Positions 34,598 through 43,635 of a stretch of 64,000 nucleotides of DNA are shown piece after piece. A program made the position numbers and the translations under genes. The stretch is from Bog-473 sp963824195. GTDB taxonomy: Bacteria; Actinomycetota; Acidimicrobiia; Acidimicrobiales; RAAP-2. The notes under the pieces were generated by a model. The model was not told the origin of the DNA and ran no database searches. It saw only the letters and a list, made by a program, of their open reading frames with translations. Location: positions 360,016-424,015 of the forward strand of contig CAWGOJ010000039.1 of NCBI GenBank assembly GCA_963824195.1, written 5' to 3'. Numbering within the stretch: position 1 is the first letter of the stretch; each line of letters starts with the position of its first letter.

Positions 34598-35077
34598 TCA
34601 CCGGACCACGGCCCCGCCGGCATGCGTGAGGTGCTCACGCGTGTGGCGTGCCGCGACCGCCGCCAGGTCCACCGTGGGCAGCTCCCGCCCACCCGCAGGT
34701 CCGAACGGTGCCGTGCGGTCGAGCTCCTCGTCACTGAGACCCCGCAGCGTCGCCTCCAGCAGGGCGCCGTTGGCCTCCAGGAGGGCGACCGTCAGGGCCG
34801 GTCCCGTGTCCTCGGCCTCCAGCGCGTGCGCCGCGTTGGCGCGGTCGATGTCATCGGCCGACTCCGTCACGCCCTCCCCGCGCGCCATCGCCCGCAGCCA
34901 GCGCTCGCTGTTGGCGTGGCCTTCGGCGATGTGATGGAGCACCACGCCGACCGTCCACCCCTCCCCCGGCACCGGGACCGCCCACTCGCCGTCGGTGCAC
35001 GAGCGGGCGAACGACACCGCGTCGGCGTTCGCCGCCGCGAAGTCGTCAGCCAGCGCCGCCGCGCGCTCACTCGCCAT
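34598..35077 (-). CDS. DinB-like / maleylpyruvate isomerase-like metalloprotein
   Basis: The 159-residue four-helix protein has the DinB-family histidines in VLHHIAEGH and RHTREHLTH, which bind a metal. In actinobacteria such proteins include mycothiol-dependent enzymes. Activity is unknown. Its start overlaps the ketopantoate-reductase-like stop by 11 bases, so they are co-transcribed. Confidence 0.85.
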   Translation of the reverse strand: MASERAAALADDFAAANADAVSFARSCTDGEWAVPVPGEGWTVGVVLHHIAEGHANSERWLRAMARGEGVTESADDIDRANAAHALEAEDTGPALTVALLEANGALLEATLRGLSDEELDRTAPFGPAGGRELPTVDLAAVAARHTREHLTHAGGAVVR

Positions 35078-36053
35078 GGCGCACCCCCGCCCTCTCGCTC
35101 AGGTCCTCTATCGTCCAGGAGCCCGGCGGGGCGCCCTCCGCGGCGGCGCGGAGCGCGAGCCGCTGCAGCAGCGCATTGACCGGCGTCGGCACGCCGTGGA
35201 GCGCGCCCAGCAACACGATCTCCCCGTTGAGGAACTCGGCCTCGATCGACCCCGCGCCGCGGGCGAGGCTCTGCCAGCTGGAGCCCCCCTGCCACTCCCC
35301 CGATGAGGTCGGCGACAGTTGCAGGTAGTCGCCCCGCCGCTCACGGTCCTCCTCGGAGCTGGCCACGGCGATGCCTGCCGCAGCGAGGGCCTGCTTCCCC
35401 TCATGCTGGGCCTCCCGTGCGAGCGCGCTGAACCTGCCCTCGGGCCCGCTGAGCGCCTCGACCGCGTTGGCCAGGTTCATCAGGAGCTTGCGGTACTTCC
35501 AGCGCATGATGTCGGGGCGCGCCAGCGACTGGAACGTCGTGGTGTCGATGGCGTCTGCAATGGCCTGCCCGGGGCCGTCGATGCCGGTGGGGAAGCGCCC
35601 CAGGTCGAGCAGGCCCGACACGGGCGCCGAGTGCACCTGGACCACGCCCGGGCGGAGCTGGGTGGCGGGGCACATGACGCACATGCCGTAGGTGTTGGGG
35701 AAGTGGCGCAGCACCCGGCGCTCGTTCTCCACACCGTTCTGCATGCAGACCACCGGCGTAGCCGGCGGTGCCGCGGCGAGCTGCGTGAGCGCGTGGTCCG
35801 TGTGCTGGCCCTTCACGGCAAGGAGCACGACGGTGCCGTCCGGTGCATCCTCGTCCCAGTCCACCTGGTTGGGGTGGGACACGGCGTGGACAGGCAGGGT
35901 GACCGACTCGTCGGGCGCCTCGAGGACGAGACCTGACTGCAGGGCGCGGCCATGCTCGCCGCGTGCAACGAGAGTGACGTCGAAACCGCTCTGGAACAGA
36001 CGGGCGCCGACGGCGCCACCGATGGCACCGGCTCCCAGGACGACGAAGCGCAT
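35067..36053 (-). CDS. ketopantoate reductase family protein
   Basis: This 328-residue dehydrogenase starts with the NADP-binding MRFVVLGAGAIGGAVGARL and has KGQHTD, CMQNGVENE and KYRKLLMNLANAVEAL with the Lys and Asn of the PanE/ApbA active site. PanE makes pantoate for CoA biosynthesis; paralogues of this length often act on other 2-oxoacids. The ATG 36053 gives the family N-terminus; no clear ribosome site precedes it. It lies divergent from the MpaB-like gene. Confidence 0.9.
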   Translation of the reverse strand: MRFVVLGAGAIGGAVGARLFQSGFDVTLVARGEHGRALQSGLVLEAPDESVTLPVHAVSHPNQVDWDEDAPDGTVVLLAVKGQHTDHALTQLAAAPPATPVVCMQNGVENERRVLRHFPNTYGMCVMCPATQLRPGVVQVHSAPVSGLLDLGRFPTGIDGPGQAIADAIDTTTFQSLARPDIMRWKYRKLLMNLANAVEALSGPEGRFSALAREAQHEGKQALAAAGIAVASSEEDRERRGDYLQLSPTSSGEWQGGSSWQSLARGAGSIEAEFLNGEIVLLGALHGVPTPVNALLQRLALRAAAEGAPPGSWTIEDLSERAGVRHGE

Positions 36054-36086
36054 AAGGAGCACTCTGCCACGTGCCAAACTCTCACC

Positions 36087-37019
36087 GTGGCTTCGTTGAA
36101 CCCGGTCGAGCGCGCCGCCACCCTCGGTGGCGCAGTCGCCGGCGCCCCGCTGCGCCTGGTCGGCGGCCTGGCCGCGCCCGCCCGGGGGGACATGGCGCGC
36201 AACGTGCGACGGGCCATCGGGATCAGGGAGGAACCGAGGCCGATCGCCACCGATCCCGATGACGCGTACCTGCCGCCGGGCGGGATGGCACGGCTCGTCC
36301 ACGCCGACCTGCCCACCATGCTCATCGCCGGTGTCAGCGCACTCCTGCTCCAGACGCTGCACCCGCTCGCCATGGCCGGTGTCGCCGAGCACTCGGGCTA
36401 CCGGGAGGATCCGCTCGGACGGCTACGGCGCACGGCGACCTTCGTCGGCACGACGACGTTCGGGACCATCGCACAGGCGGAGGCAGCCATCGCGCAGGTG
36501 CATCGGGTGCATCGCCGTGTCAAGGGAACGGCCCCCGACGGCAGGCGCTATTCCGCTGCCGACCCCGAGCTGGTGACCTTCATCCATGTGGCCGAGGTCT
36601 CGAGCTTCCTGGCGTCGTCCCGGCGCTACGGCCCCCGTCCGCTCGGACCCGAGCAGTGCGACCGCTACTACGACGAGGTCGCACCCGTGGCGTTGGCCCT
36701 CGGGGCCACCTGGGCCCCCCGTTCGGCGGCCGAGGTCGAGAGCTACCTGCTCCGGGTGCGGCCTGAGCTCTACGCCGGGCCGCAGGCCCGCGAGGCCCGG
36801 GACTGGCTCCTGCGTGGCGTCGCCCGGCGCCCCGGTGAGCGGGCCGTCTACTCCCTGGTGCTGGCGGCCGCCATCGGAATCCTGCCGGGCTGGGCGCGCC
36901 GGGAGCTCGGGCTCTCACTCGCCGGGCCGCTCGACCTGCTGGTCGACACGGCGGCGGTGGCCCCGCTCACCAGGGGGCTGTCCACCGCGGTGCGCTGGAT
37001 GGTGTCCCCGCCGGCCTGA
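36087..37019 (+). CDS. MpaB-family oxygenase-like protein (DUF2236)
   Basis: A 310-residue protein of the family that includes ER-bound oxygenase MpaB and latex-clearing protein. The heme/metal His region LHPLAMAGVAEHSGY, FVGTTTFGT and VHRRVKGTAPDGRRYSA with a Tyr-rich second half match it. It may oxidise a small or polymeric substrate; none is indicated. Start GTG 36087 is chosen for the family N-terminus SLNPVERAATLG-like; a frame extends upstream but overlaps the divergent gene. Confidence 0.85.
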   Translation: MASLNPVERAATLGGAVAGAPLRLVGGLAAPARGDMARNVRRAIGIREEPRPIATDPDDAYLPPGGMARLVHADLPTMLIAGVSALLLQTLHPLAMAGVAEHSGYREDPLGRLRRTATFVGTTTFGTIAQAEAAIAQVHRVHRRVKGTAPDGRRYSAADPELVTFIHVAEVSSFLASSRRYGPRPLGPEQCDRYYDEVAPVALALGATWAPRSAAEVESYLLRVRPELYAGPQAREARDWLLRGVARRPGERAVYSLVLAAAIGILPGWARRELGLSLAGPLDLLVDTAAVAPLTRGLSTAVRWMVSPPA

Positions 37020-37026
37020 GCGGATC

Positions 37027-37767
37027 TCACACGACGAGGGTGAGCCCGCCGTCGACGACCACCACCTGGCCCGTCACGTAGGCGGCGCCGGCCAAAGACA
37101 GGATCACCTCGGCCACGTCCTCGGGCCGGCCCGAGCGCTTGAGCGGGGCCGCCTGCCGGACGGCGTCGCGCACGACGTCCCAATCCTGCGTCCAGGGCGT
37201 GTCGACGAGGCCGGGTGCCACGGCGTTGACCCGGATCTCGGGCCCGACCACCTTGGCGAGGAGGGCCGTCATGTGGTTGAGCGCCGCCTTGCTCGCCGCG
37301 TAGGGGATGGAGGAGCCGGTGGGCCGCACACCCGCCACCGAGGCGACGTTGACCACCGACCCCCGCGCCTCGCGCAGCGCGGGGAGGGCCGCCACCGTCA
37401 TGGCCCACGTGCCGAAGACGTTGACCTCGAAGATGCGCCGCCACACCTCGACGGATGCCGCCGCGACGTCATGGTGGGGGATCACGGCGGTGGTCCCCGC
37501 ATTGTTCACGAGGGTGTCGAGGCGCCCCCAGCGCTCCAGGGCGGCGGCCACGAGCTGGTCCGGGAAATCCGGATCCGTGATGTCGCCCTGCACGTAGCGC
37601 GCATCGGGCAGCGAGGCGGCGACGGCTTCGCCCTCGGCGACCGAGCGCGACGAGTTGACGAGCACGGCGGCCCCGGCCGTGGCGAAGGCACGCGCCGTGG
37701 CGGCACCGATGCCGCTCGACGAGCCCGTGATCGCGACGACGTGGCCCTCGAGGGGCGCGCCGCTCAT
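37027..37767 (-). CDS. SDR family oxidoreductase
   Basis: The 246-residue short-chain dehydrogenase has the nucleotide motif TGSSSGIG, NNAG at about 88, Ser in NVASVAG, catalytic YAASK and the ending YVTGQVVVVDGGLTLV. It is a classical NAD(P)-dependent SDR; the substrate is unknown. It ends 7 bases from the convergent MpaB-like gene and lies 10 bases after the epimerase gene on the same strand, likely one transcript. Confidence 0.92.
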   Translation of the reverse strand: MSGAPLEGHVVAITGSSSGIGAATARAFATAGAAVLVNSSRSVAEGEAVAASLPDARYVQGDITDPDFPDQLVAAALERWGRLDTLVNNAGTTAVIPHHDVAAASVEVWRRIFEVNVFGTWAMTVAALPALREARGSVVNVASVAGVRPTGSSIPYAASKAALNHMTALLAKVVGPEIRVNAVAPGLVDTPWTQDWDVVRDAVRQAAPLKRSGRPEDVAEVILSLAGAAYVTGQVVVVDGGLTLVV

Positions 37768-37777
37768 CGCCGCGCCG

Positions 37778-38722
37778 TCACCGGGGAACGATCCCCCAAC
37801 GGGCCGTCCACTCCTGCCCGGGGTGGAGATCGATGACGTCCTTGCCCGTGCGCAGCGCGTTGGGAGGGCAGGTCATCGGCTCAATGGCCACCGCCCGCCG
37901 GCGGCGCGAGACCTCGGGCAGGGTGTCGCCCGTGTACACCATGAGGTACGGGAAGCCGGGGTCGACCCACAGCGTGGCCCCCGTGACACCTCCGGGTGCA
38001 TCGAGGTTGGCCCGGGCCTTCCCGTCGGCGTCGCGCTCCAGGGTGGTGTAGGCCGTGTCGAGCACGGCGGGCCCCACGAAGCGCGAGGTCGAGAAGTCGC
38101 GCTCGGTGCCCTCGACGGGGGTGAGCGCTCCGGTCGGGAGCCCCCGCTCGTCGAGGTCGAGGGTGTGGTGCGCGGGCACGTGCAGGATCGCCCCGTCGAC
38201 CGCCGCGGGCCCCGCGGTGAGGTAGGGATGGAAACCGAGGCCGAAGGGGATCGAGCCCTCCTCGAGCGATTGGGCCCTCGTCGTCACGGTCAGGCCCTCC
38301 CGGCCCACGTGGTACTCGAGCTCCAGCAGCAGCGAGAACGGGTAGCCGGGTGAGGGGTGGAGCTGCAGGCGGAGGGAGAGCTGATTCTGGTGCCGTGTCT
38401 GGAGCGTCCAGGGCAGCCAGCGGACGAGGCCGTGGATGGCGTTGCGGCGCTCCGGCTCGTCGAGCGCCGCCTGGGCGCGCACCCCGTTGAACTCGTAACG
38501 GCCGTCGGCCAGGCGGTTGGGCCAAGGGGCGAGCACCTGGCCCCGGCCCGAGTGGGACCACTCGTCGGGGCCGAAGCCGTCGATCACGGGGTGCTCGCCC
38601 ACCGAGTACGCCCGCAGGGTGGCACCGACCTCGCAGACGATGATTTCCTGGCGGCCGTGCCCGATGCGCCACTGCTGGCCGGTGGGCGAGGCGACGGAGA
38701 TCCTGGGCGTTCTGGCCGTCAT
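37778..38722 (-). CDS. aldose 1-epimerase family protein
   Basis: A 314-residue galactose-mutarotase-like beta-sandwich. RNAIHGLVRWLPW carries the catalytic-type His, FGLGFHPYLTAG the second His, and the glutamate lies near VAIEPMTCPPNAL. It interconverts anomers of a sugar. ATG 38722 is chosen by homology. The gene is divergent from surE with a 139-base gap. Confidence 0.9.
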   Translation of the reverse strand: MTARTPRISVASPTGQQWRIGHGRQEIIVCEVGATLRAYSVGEHPVIDGFGPDEWSHSGRGQVLAPWPNRLADGRYEFNGVRAQAALDEPERRNAIHGLVRWLPWTLQTRHQNQLSLRLQLHPSPGYPFSLLLELEYHVGREGLTVTTRAQSLEEGSIPFGLGFHPYLTAGPAAVDGAILHVPAHHTLDLDERGLPTGALTPVEGTERDFSTSRFVGPAVLDTAYTTLERDADGKARANLDAPGGVTGATLWVDPGFPYLMVYTGDTLPEVSRRRRAVAIEPMTCPPNALRTGKDVIDLHPGQEWTARWGIVPR

Positions 38723-38861
38723 TGCGAGTGAATTGAAGCAGACCAGGGCCTCCGTATGCGTGAGGGGCCCGCCCGGCGTCCGGTGAAGCCCAGGTGACCG
38801 GGACACGAACGCCAGGTGACGGCACTGCCGAGCGGCCCGGCGGCCGGTAGGGTGGGCGCAC

Positions 38862-39794
38862 GTGAGGATTCTCGTCACCAACGACGACGGGGTGGGGGCG
38901 CCGGGGCTGGCGGCGCTGACGAGGGCGTTGGTCGGCTGGGCCGAGGGTGCGGGCGCCGACGGTCCGGACCTGCCGCACGAGATCATCGTTGTGGCGCCCA
39001 GCTCCAACTACAGCGGCGCATCCGCCGCCGTCGGCTCGGTGAACGACCGCACGACCATCACCTACCAGCGCGCCTTCGTCGAGGGCGCCGAGGACGTGGA
39101 GGCCTACGGGCTCGACGCCTCCCCCGCGCTCTCGGTGATCGCGGGTGCGCTCGGGGCGGTCGGGCCCAAGCCAGACCTCGTGCTCTCCGGCATCAACCAC
39201 GGCGTGAACGTCGGGCGCTCGGTGCTGCACTCGGGCACGGTCGGCGCGGCCCTGACCGCGAGCCAGCTGGGGATCAGCGCGCTGGCAGTCTCGCTGCGGG
39301 TGGGCGCGGAGCCCGATCCGTGGGAATCGGCGGCGGAGCTGGCCGTGGCGCTCATCGCGCTCCTCGCCGCCGCACCGCCCCGCACGGTGCTCAACCTCAA
39401 CGTGCCGCACCTGGCGCCGGCCGACATCCGCGGCGTGCGGTGGGCGCGGGTGAGCGGTGCGGGGTTGATCAAGTCCGCCCAAGGCTCGGGGTCCTGGGAG
39501 GCACCGAACCGCGAGGAGATCGAGGGCCCGGCCGCGGCGGAGGCGGCGCGCTCCATCATGGAGGGCGAGCCGGAGGAGAAGGGCCAGATCGTCCTGACCG
39601 TGGGGTCCCCCTTCCCTCACTCCAGCGACCTCGGCCTGGCCGATGCGGGGGCCGAGGACGCCACGCTGGTAGCCCAGGGCTACGCCGCGCTCACCGCACT
39701 GCGCGGCCCACGGGCCGACGAGGATGCGGCGCTGCTGGCCCTGCTCGATGGCGGGCTGGGGGCGGCGCTGGCGGGGTTCGACTTCGCCGACTGA
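38862..39794 (+). CDS. surE: 5'/3'-nucleotidase SurE
   Basis: This 310-residue protein has the SurE active-site motif VTNDDGVGAPG at the N-terminus with two Asp metal ligands, VAPSSNYSGAS, SGINHGVNVG with the metal Asn, and HSGTVGAA. It removes phosphate from nucleoside monophosphates. It is somewhat longer than the usual 250-270 residues because of inserts around residues 27-40 and in the C-terminal half. GTG start. Confidence 0.94.
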   Translation: MRILVTNDDGVGAPGLAALTRALVGWAEGAGADGPDLPHEIIVVAPSSNYSGASAAVGSVNDRTTITYQRAFVEGAEDVEAYGLDASPALSVIAGALGAVGPKPDLVLSGINHGVNVGRSVLHSGTVGAALTASQLGISALAVSLRVGAEPDPWESAAELAVALIALLAAAPPRTVLNLNVPHLAPADIRGVRWARVSGAGLIKSAQGSGSWEAPNREEIEGPAAAEAARSIMEGEPEEKGQIVLTVGSPFPHSSDLGLADAGAEDATLVAQGYAALTALRGPRADEDAALLALLDGGLGAALAGFDFAD

Positions 39795-39811
39795 CGAAGC
39801 GCGCCCGGCGC

Positions 39812-40231
39812 TTAGTCGTCCTCCCCCGGTCGACGGCGGGCCCGCTTGGTCTGAGAGCGGCGGCGCTTCTCCTCCACCCGGCGCACCTGTGAGCTCTTCG
39901 TGGGTCGAGTGGGTCGGCGGGCGGGCTCGTCGCGCAGCCCCTCGCCCAATTTGGCCGCCAGCCGTTCGAGCGCCAGCTGGCGGTTGCGTGCCTGGGACCG
40001 GGACTCCGAGGCACTCGCCCGCACGACCGGTCCGAGGCGCTGGAGCAGCCGGGCCCGCTGACGCGGGCCGAGCGCGGCCGACGCGGCGACGTCGAACTGC
40101 ACCTCGACCCGGCTGAGCGTGCGGTTGGCGTGCTGCCCGCCCGGCCCGCCCGGCGTCGTGGCGCGCCAGGTGATTTCCGCCAGGGGCACATCGAGCCCGC
40201 GGCGCACGTGCAGCGTCTCGGGTCCGGCCAC
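39812..40231 (-). CDS. arfB: alternative ribosome-rescue factor ArfB / release-factor-like protein
   Basis: The 139-residue protein contains the GGQ loop (PGGPGGQHANRTLSRVEV) that hydrolyses peptidyl-tRNA, followed by a basic C-terminal tail rich in Arg and Lys that enters the empty mRNA channel. It rescues stalled ribosomes. GTG 40231 is taken as start; an ATG at 40270 would overlap the divergent aldo/keto reductase start by 2 bases. Confidence 0.88.
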   Translation of the reverse strand: MAGPETLHVRRGLDVPLAEITWRATTPGGPGGQHANRTLSRVEVQFDVAASAALGPRQRARLLQRLGPVVRASASESRSQARNRQLALERLAAKLGEGLRDEPARRPTRPTKSSQVRRVEEKRRRSQTKRARRRPGEDD

Positions 40232-40268
40232 GAGACGAGCGTAGGAGGACCCGGTTACGCTCCGGTGC

Positions 40269-41270
40269 ATGGACTACCGCCACCTCGGACGATCAGGCAT
40301 GGAAGTCTCGGCCCTCGCCTACGGGAACTGGATCACCCACGGCAGCCAGATTGAGGAGGCTGCTGCGGTGGCCTGCGTGAAGGCCGCGCTCGACGCCGGG
40401 ATCACCACCTTCGACACGGCGGACGTGTACGCCATAGGCGCGGCCGAATCGGTCCTCGGCCGGGCCCTCAAGGGTGTGCGCCGGGAATCCATCGAGATCT
40501 TCACCAAGGTCTACTGGCCCACCGGCCCCAACCCGAACGATCGCGGCCTGTCGCGCAAGCACATCACCGAGTCGCTGCACGCCTCGCTCGAGCGGCTGCA
40601 GACCGACCATGTCGACCTGCTCCAGGCCCACCGCTACGACTACGAGGCCCCGCTCGAGGAGACGCTACGCGCCTTCGACGACCTCGTCCGCCAGGGCAAG
40701 GTCCACTACGTGGGCGTGTCGGAGTGGACGGCGGAGCAGATAGAGGACGCGCTGAGCCTGGCCGACGAGATGGGCTTCGACCGCATCGTGTCCAACCAGC
40801 CCCAGTACTCGCTGATCTGGCGGGTGATCGAGGCCGAGGTGGTCCCGCTGTGCCAGAAGGAGGGTGTGGGCCAGATCGTGTGGTCGCCGCTCGCCCAGGG
40901 CGTCCTCACCGGCAAGTACCTCGCCGGCGCGACGCCGCCGGAGGGCACGCGGGCGACCGGACCCGAGGGCGGGGAGATGAACTGGCTCCTGCGCGACGAG
41001 GTGCTCGAGCCCGTGCAGGCCTACGCCGCCCTGTGCCGCGAGGCGGGCTACACCCCGCCTTCGGTTGCGCTGGCATGGGTGCTCCAGAACCAGAACGTGA
41101 GCAGCGCCATCGTCGGGGCCAGCCGACCCGAGCAGATCGCCGAGAACGTCAAGGCGCTCGACGTGGTGCTCGAGCCTGATTTCGTCGAGGCGATCGAGGA
41201 GGCGTTGGCACCGTCCACCCTGTTCGACCCCGGTTTCACCTTCAGTCCCGCCAGCCGGGCGGAGGCCTGA
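40269..41270 (+). CDS. aldo/keto reductase (voltage-gated K+ channel beta-like type)
   Basis: A 333-residue TIM-barrel NADPH oxidoreductase. The catalytic set is Asp in FDTADVY with Tyr five residues on, Lys in IFTKVYW and His in LLQAHRYD. GLSRKHITESLHASLERLQ is the conserved signature. The NADP-binding ending is SSAIVGASRPEQIAEN. It reduces aldehydes or ketones; no substrate is indicated by the neighbours. Confidence 0.93.
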   Translation: MDYRHLGRSGMEVSALAYGNWITHGSQIEEAAAVACVKAALDAGITTFDTADVYAIGAAESVLGRALKGVRRESIEIFTKVYWPTGPNPNDRGLSRKHITESLHASLERLQTDHVDLLQAHRYDYEAPLEETLRAFDDLVRQGKVHYVGVSEWTAEQIEDALSLADEMGFDRIVSNQPQYSLIWRVIEAEVVPLCQKEGVGQIVWSPLAQGVLTGKYLAGATPPEGTRATGPEGGEMNWLLRDEVLEPVQAYAALCREAGYTPPSVALAWVLQNQNVSSAIVGASRPEQIAENVKALDVVLEPDFVEAIEEALAPSTLFDPGFTFSPASRAEA

Positions 41271-41279
41271 CCCGGGGGA

Positions 41280-41747
41280 TCAGCCGGGCTGGGCGAACCG
41301 GGAGCTGAACGAGCGCACCTCGAAGGTGGAGTGGATGCGGTGTTCCTCGAAGACCCGGGTATAGCCCGTGTGTGCGATGCGCCACCCCTCCGCCGTCAAC
41401 CGGTAGCGGTCGGCGTAGAAGGCGGTCCCGTCGATCTCGATGTCGGCGGCCGTCACGATCACGCGGTCCTGCAGGTACCACGTCCCCTCGGCCGTCGTGT
41501 CGGAGGTGAAGGTGATCTCGGGATGATGACCGTGGTGCTCGGTGACGATGCCGGAATCGCCCAGGACGGCGGCCAGCCAGGCCACGATGGCCGCCCGCCC
41601 CTCCAGCACGGTCTTGCCGTCCTCGTAGGAGGCAGTGGCGTCCTCGGCCAGCAGCGCGCCGAGGTCCTCGAACTGCTTGAGGTCGAGCGTGCGGAAGTAC
41701 GCGTACTTGAGGCGACGAATGGCCTCGAGCTCGGCCGCGGTGTCCAT
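41280..41747 (-). CDS. SnoaL/NTF2-like protein
   Basis: The 155-residue protein folds as a nuclear-transport-factor-2-like cone, recognised from LEAIRRLKYAYFRTLD at the N-terminus and YADRYRLTAEGWRIAHTGY at the C-terminus. Members act as small ketosteroid-isomerase-like enzymes or dehydratases. Start ATG 41747 follows AAAGGGG. Function is not known. Confidence 0.85.
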   Translation of the reverse strand: MDTAAELEAIRRLKYAYFRTLDLKQFEDLGALLAEDATASYEDGKTVLEGRAAIVAWLAAVLGDSGIVTEHHGHHPEITFTSDTTAEGTWYLQDRVIVTAADIEIDGTAFYADRYRLTAEGWRIAHTGYTRVFEEHRIHSTFEVRSFSSRFAQPG

Positions 41748-41845
41748 GTGCGCACCCCTTTCGGTCCGGCCCCCGGTGCGGTCACCGACGGCGACGGCCA
41801 GGGTACTTTCCGGTTGAGTGGCGGTCGGCCCGGGCACGGACCAGC

Positions 41846-42277
41846 ATGCACCCAGTGCCGACCGACAGAAAGCGCCAGCGGATAGCCGCCTACGGTGTGG
41901 CCCGCGACCCAGAGGGGCGCCTACTGCTGGCCCGGGCTGCACCCTCCCTCACCCTGCGTGGGCGCTGGTTCCTCCCCGGAGGCGGCGTCCAGCACGGCGA
42001 GAGCCCCCCGGACTCGCTGCGCCGCGAGATGGAGGAGGAGTCCGGGCTGACGGTCACTCTCGGGCCCCTCCTCGACGTCCTCTCCGACGTGCGTACGCTC
42101 CCCGACGGGGTCAGCCTGCACACCGTGCGCCTCGTGTACCGGGTGGACTCGTGGGAAGGCTCCCTGCGGCCCGAGGTCGGCGGCACCACCGATGCCGTGG
42201 GGTGGTTCACCCTCGACGAGGTACGGGGCATGCCGCTCGCGCTCTACGTCCAGGCCGTGGTGGACCACCTCCTGTGA
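41846..42277 (+). CDS. Nudix hydrolase
   Basis: This 143-residue protein has a complete Nudix box at about residues 46-68: GGVQHGESP, then REMEEESGL with the metal-binding Glu residues. Members hydrolyse nucleoside diphosphates linked to another group. Its stop overlaps the following NADH dehydrogenase GTG by four bases, so they are translationally coupled. Confidence 0.92.
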   Translation: MHPVPTDRKRQRIAAYGVARDPEGRLLLARAAPSLTLRGRWFLPGGGVQHGESPPDSLRREMEEESGLTVTLGPLLDVLSDVRTLPDGVSLHTVRLVYRVDSWEGSLRPEVGGTTDAVGWFTLDEVRGMPLALYVQAVVDHLL

Positions 42278-43593
42278 CGACGCCCGGCGAGAGCGACCAG
42301 GAGCACCACGTCGTGATCATCGGGTGCGGCTTCGGCGGGCTCTTCGCGGCGCGGGCCCTGAAACGCACGCCAGTCCGCGTGACGCTGATCGACCGCACGA
42401 ACCACCACCTCTTCCAACCCCTGCTCTACCAGGTGGCCACAGGCATCCTGTCCGAGGGCCAGATCGCCCCCGCGATCCGCGACATCTTCCGGAACTACCC
42501 CTCCGTGCGCGTCGTGCTGGGCGAGGTGGAGCACATCGACGTCGACAAACGACTGGTCCACGCCGACGAATTCGGCAACCCGCTGACGATCGCCTACGAC
42601 AGCCTGATCGTGGCCGGAGGCGCGGCGACCTCCTATTTCGGGCACAGCGAGTTCCGTGCCGCGGCGTCGGGCATGAAGTCGCTCGACGATGCCCTCGTCC
42701 TGCGGGGCCAGATCTTCGGCGCCTTCGAGCTGGCCGAAGCCGAGGCGGACGACGAGATGCGCAAGCGGTTGATGACGTTCGTCGTCGTCGGCGGGGGTCC
42801 GACGGGTGTCGAGATGGCGGGCCAACTCAAGGAGCTGTCCCGGCGCGCGCTGCGGCGCAACTACCGGAGGATCAACCCCCACGACACCCGCGTCGTCCTG
42901 GTCGAGGGGGTCGATCGGCTCCTGGCATCCATGGGACCGCGGCTCTCCCGCCTGACCGCGCGCGACCTCACCCGCATGGGCGTCGAGATCCACCTGGGCG
43001 CCATGGTGACCAACATGGACGACGAGGGCGTCGTGATCACGACGAAGGACGGTGCGGTCGAGCGGATCCCGGCCGCCACGAAGGTCTGGGCGGCCGGGAC
43101 GCGCGCCTCGGGGCTGGGGGCGCACCTCGCCGAAGCCGCCGGGGCCGAGGTCGACAAGGCCGGGCGTGTCGTGGTGGCGCCGGACTGCTCGGTGCCCGGG
43201 CATCCCGAGGTCTTCGTCGTGGGCGACCTCATGGCGCTCGACGACCTGCCGGGCGTGGCCGAGGTGGCCATGCAGTCGGGGGCCCACGCCGCGCACACGA
43301 TCGTGCGCCGTCTGGAGGGCGAGCCACCCAAGCCCTTTCACTACCACGACCTGGGCACGCTGGCCGTGATCTCCCGGTTCCGGGCGGTGGCCAAGATCGG
43401 TCCGCTGCGGGTGGGGGGGTTCACCGGGTGGCTGCTCTGGCTCGTGGTGCACCTCACCTTCCTGACCGGCTTCAAGAATCGGTTCGGCGCGCTGACCCGC
43501 TGGGCGATCAGCTTCGTCGGGCGGGGCCGGTACGAACGGGCGCTGACCGGCCGCTGGGTGGCCGGCACGGAGGAGCCCACCGAATCTGCGTAA
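42274..43593 (+). CDS. ndh: type II NADH dehydrogenase (NDH-2)
   Basis: A 439-residue single-subunit, non-proton-pumping NADH:quinone oxidoreductase. Two Rossmann motifs, VIIGCGFGGLFAAR for FAD and VVVGGGPTGVEMAG for NADH, and the quinone-region AMQSGAHAA segment are present. C-terminal helix LLWLVVHLTFLTGFKNRFG anchors it to the membrane. It feeds electrons to the respiratory chain. GTG start overlaps the Nudix stop by four bases. Confidence 0.94.
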   Translation: MTTPGESDQEHHVVIIGCGFGGLFAARALKRTPVRVTLIDRTNHHLFQPLLYQVATGILSEGQIAPAIRDIFRNYPSVRVVLGEVEHIDVDKRLVHADEFGNPLTIAYDSLIVAGGAATSYFGHSEFRAAASGMKSLDDALVLRGQIFGAFELAEAEADDEMRKRLMTFVVVGGGPTGVEMAGQLKELSRRALRRNYRRINPHDTRVVLVEGVDRLLASMGPRLSRLTARDLTRMGVEIHLGAMVTNMDDEGVVITTKDGAVERIPAATKVWAAGTRASGLGAHLAEAAGAEVDKAGRVVVAPDCSVPGHPEVFVVGDLMALDDLPGVAEVAMQSGAHAAHTIVRRLEGEPPKPFHYHDLGTLAVISRFRAVAKIGPLRVGGFTGWLLWLVVHLTFLTGFKNRFGALTRWAISFVGRGRYERALTGRWVAGTEEPTESA

Positions 43594-43635
43594 GGTTCCG
43601 ACTAAGAGACGCAGGCCCACAGGGGGGATCGACCC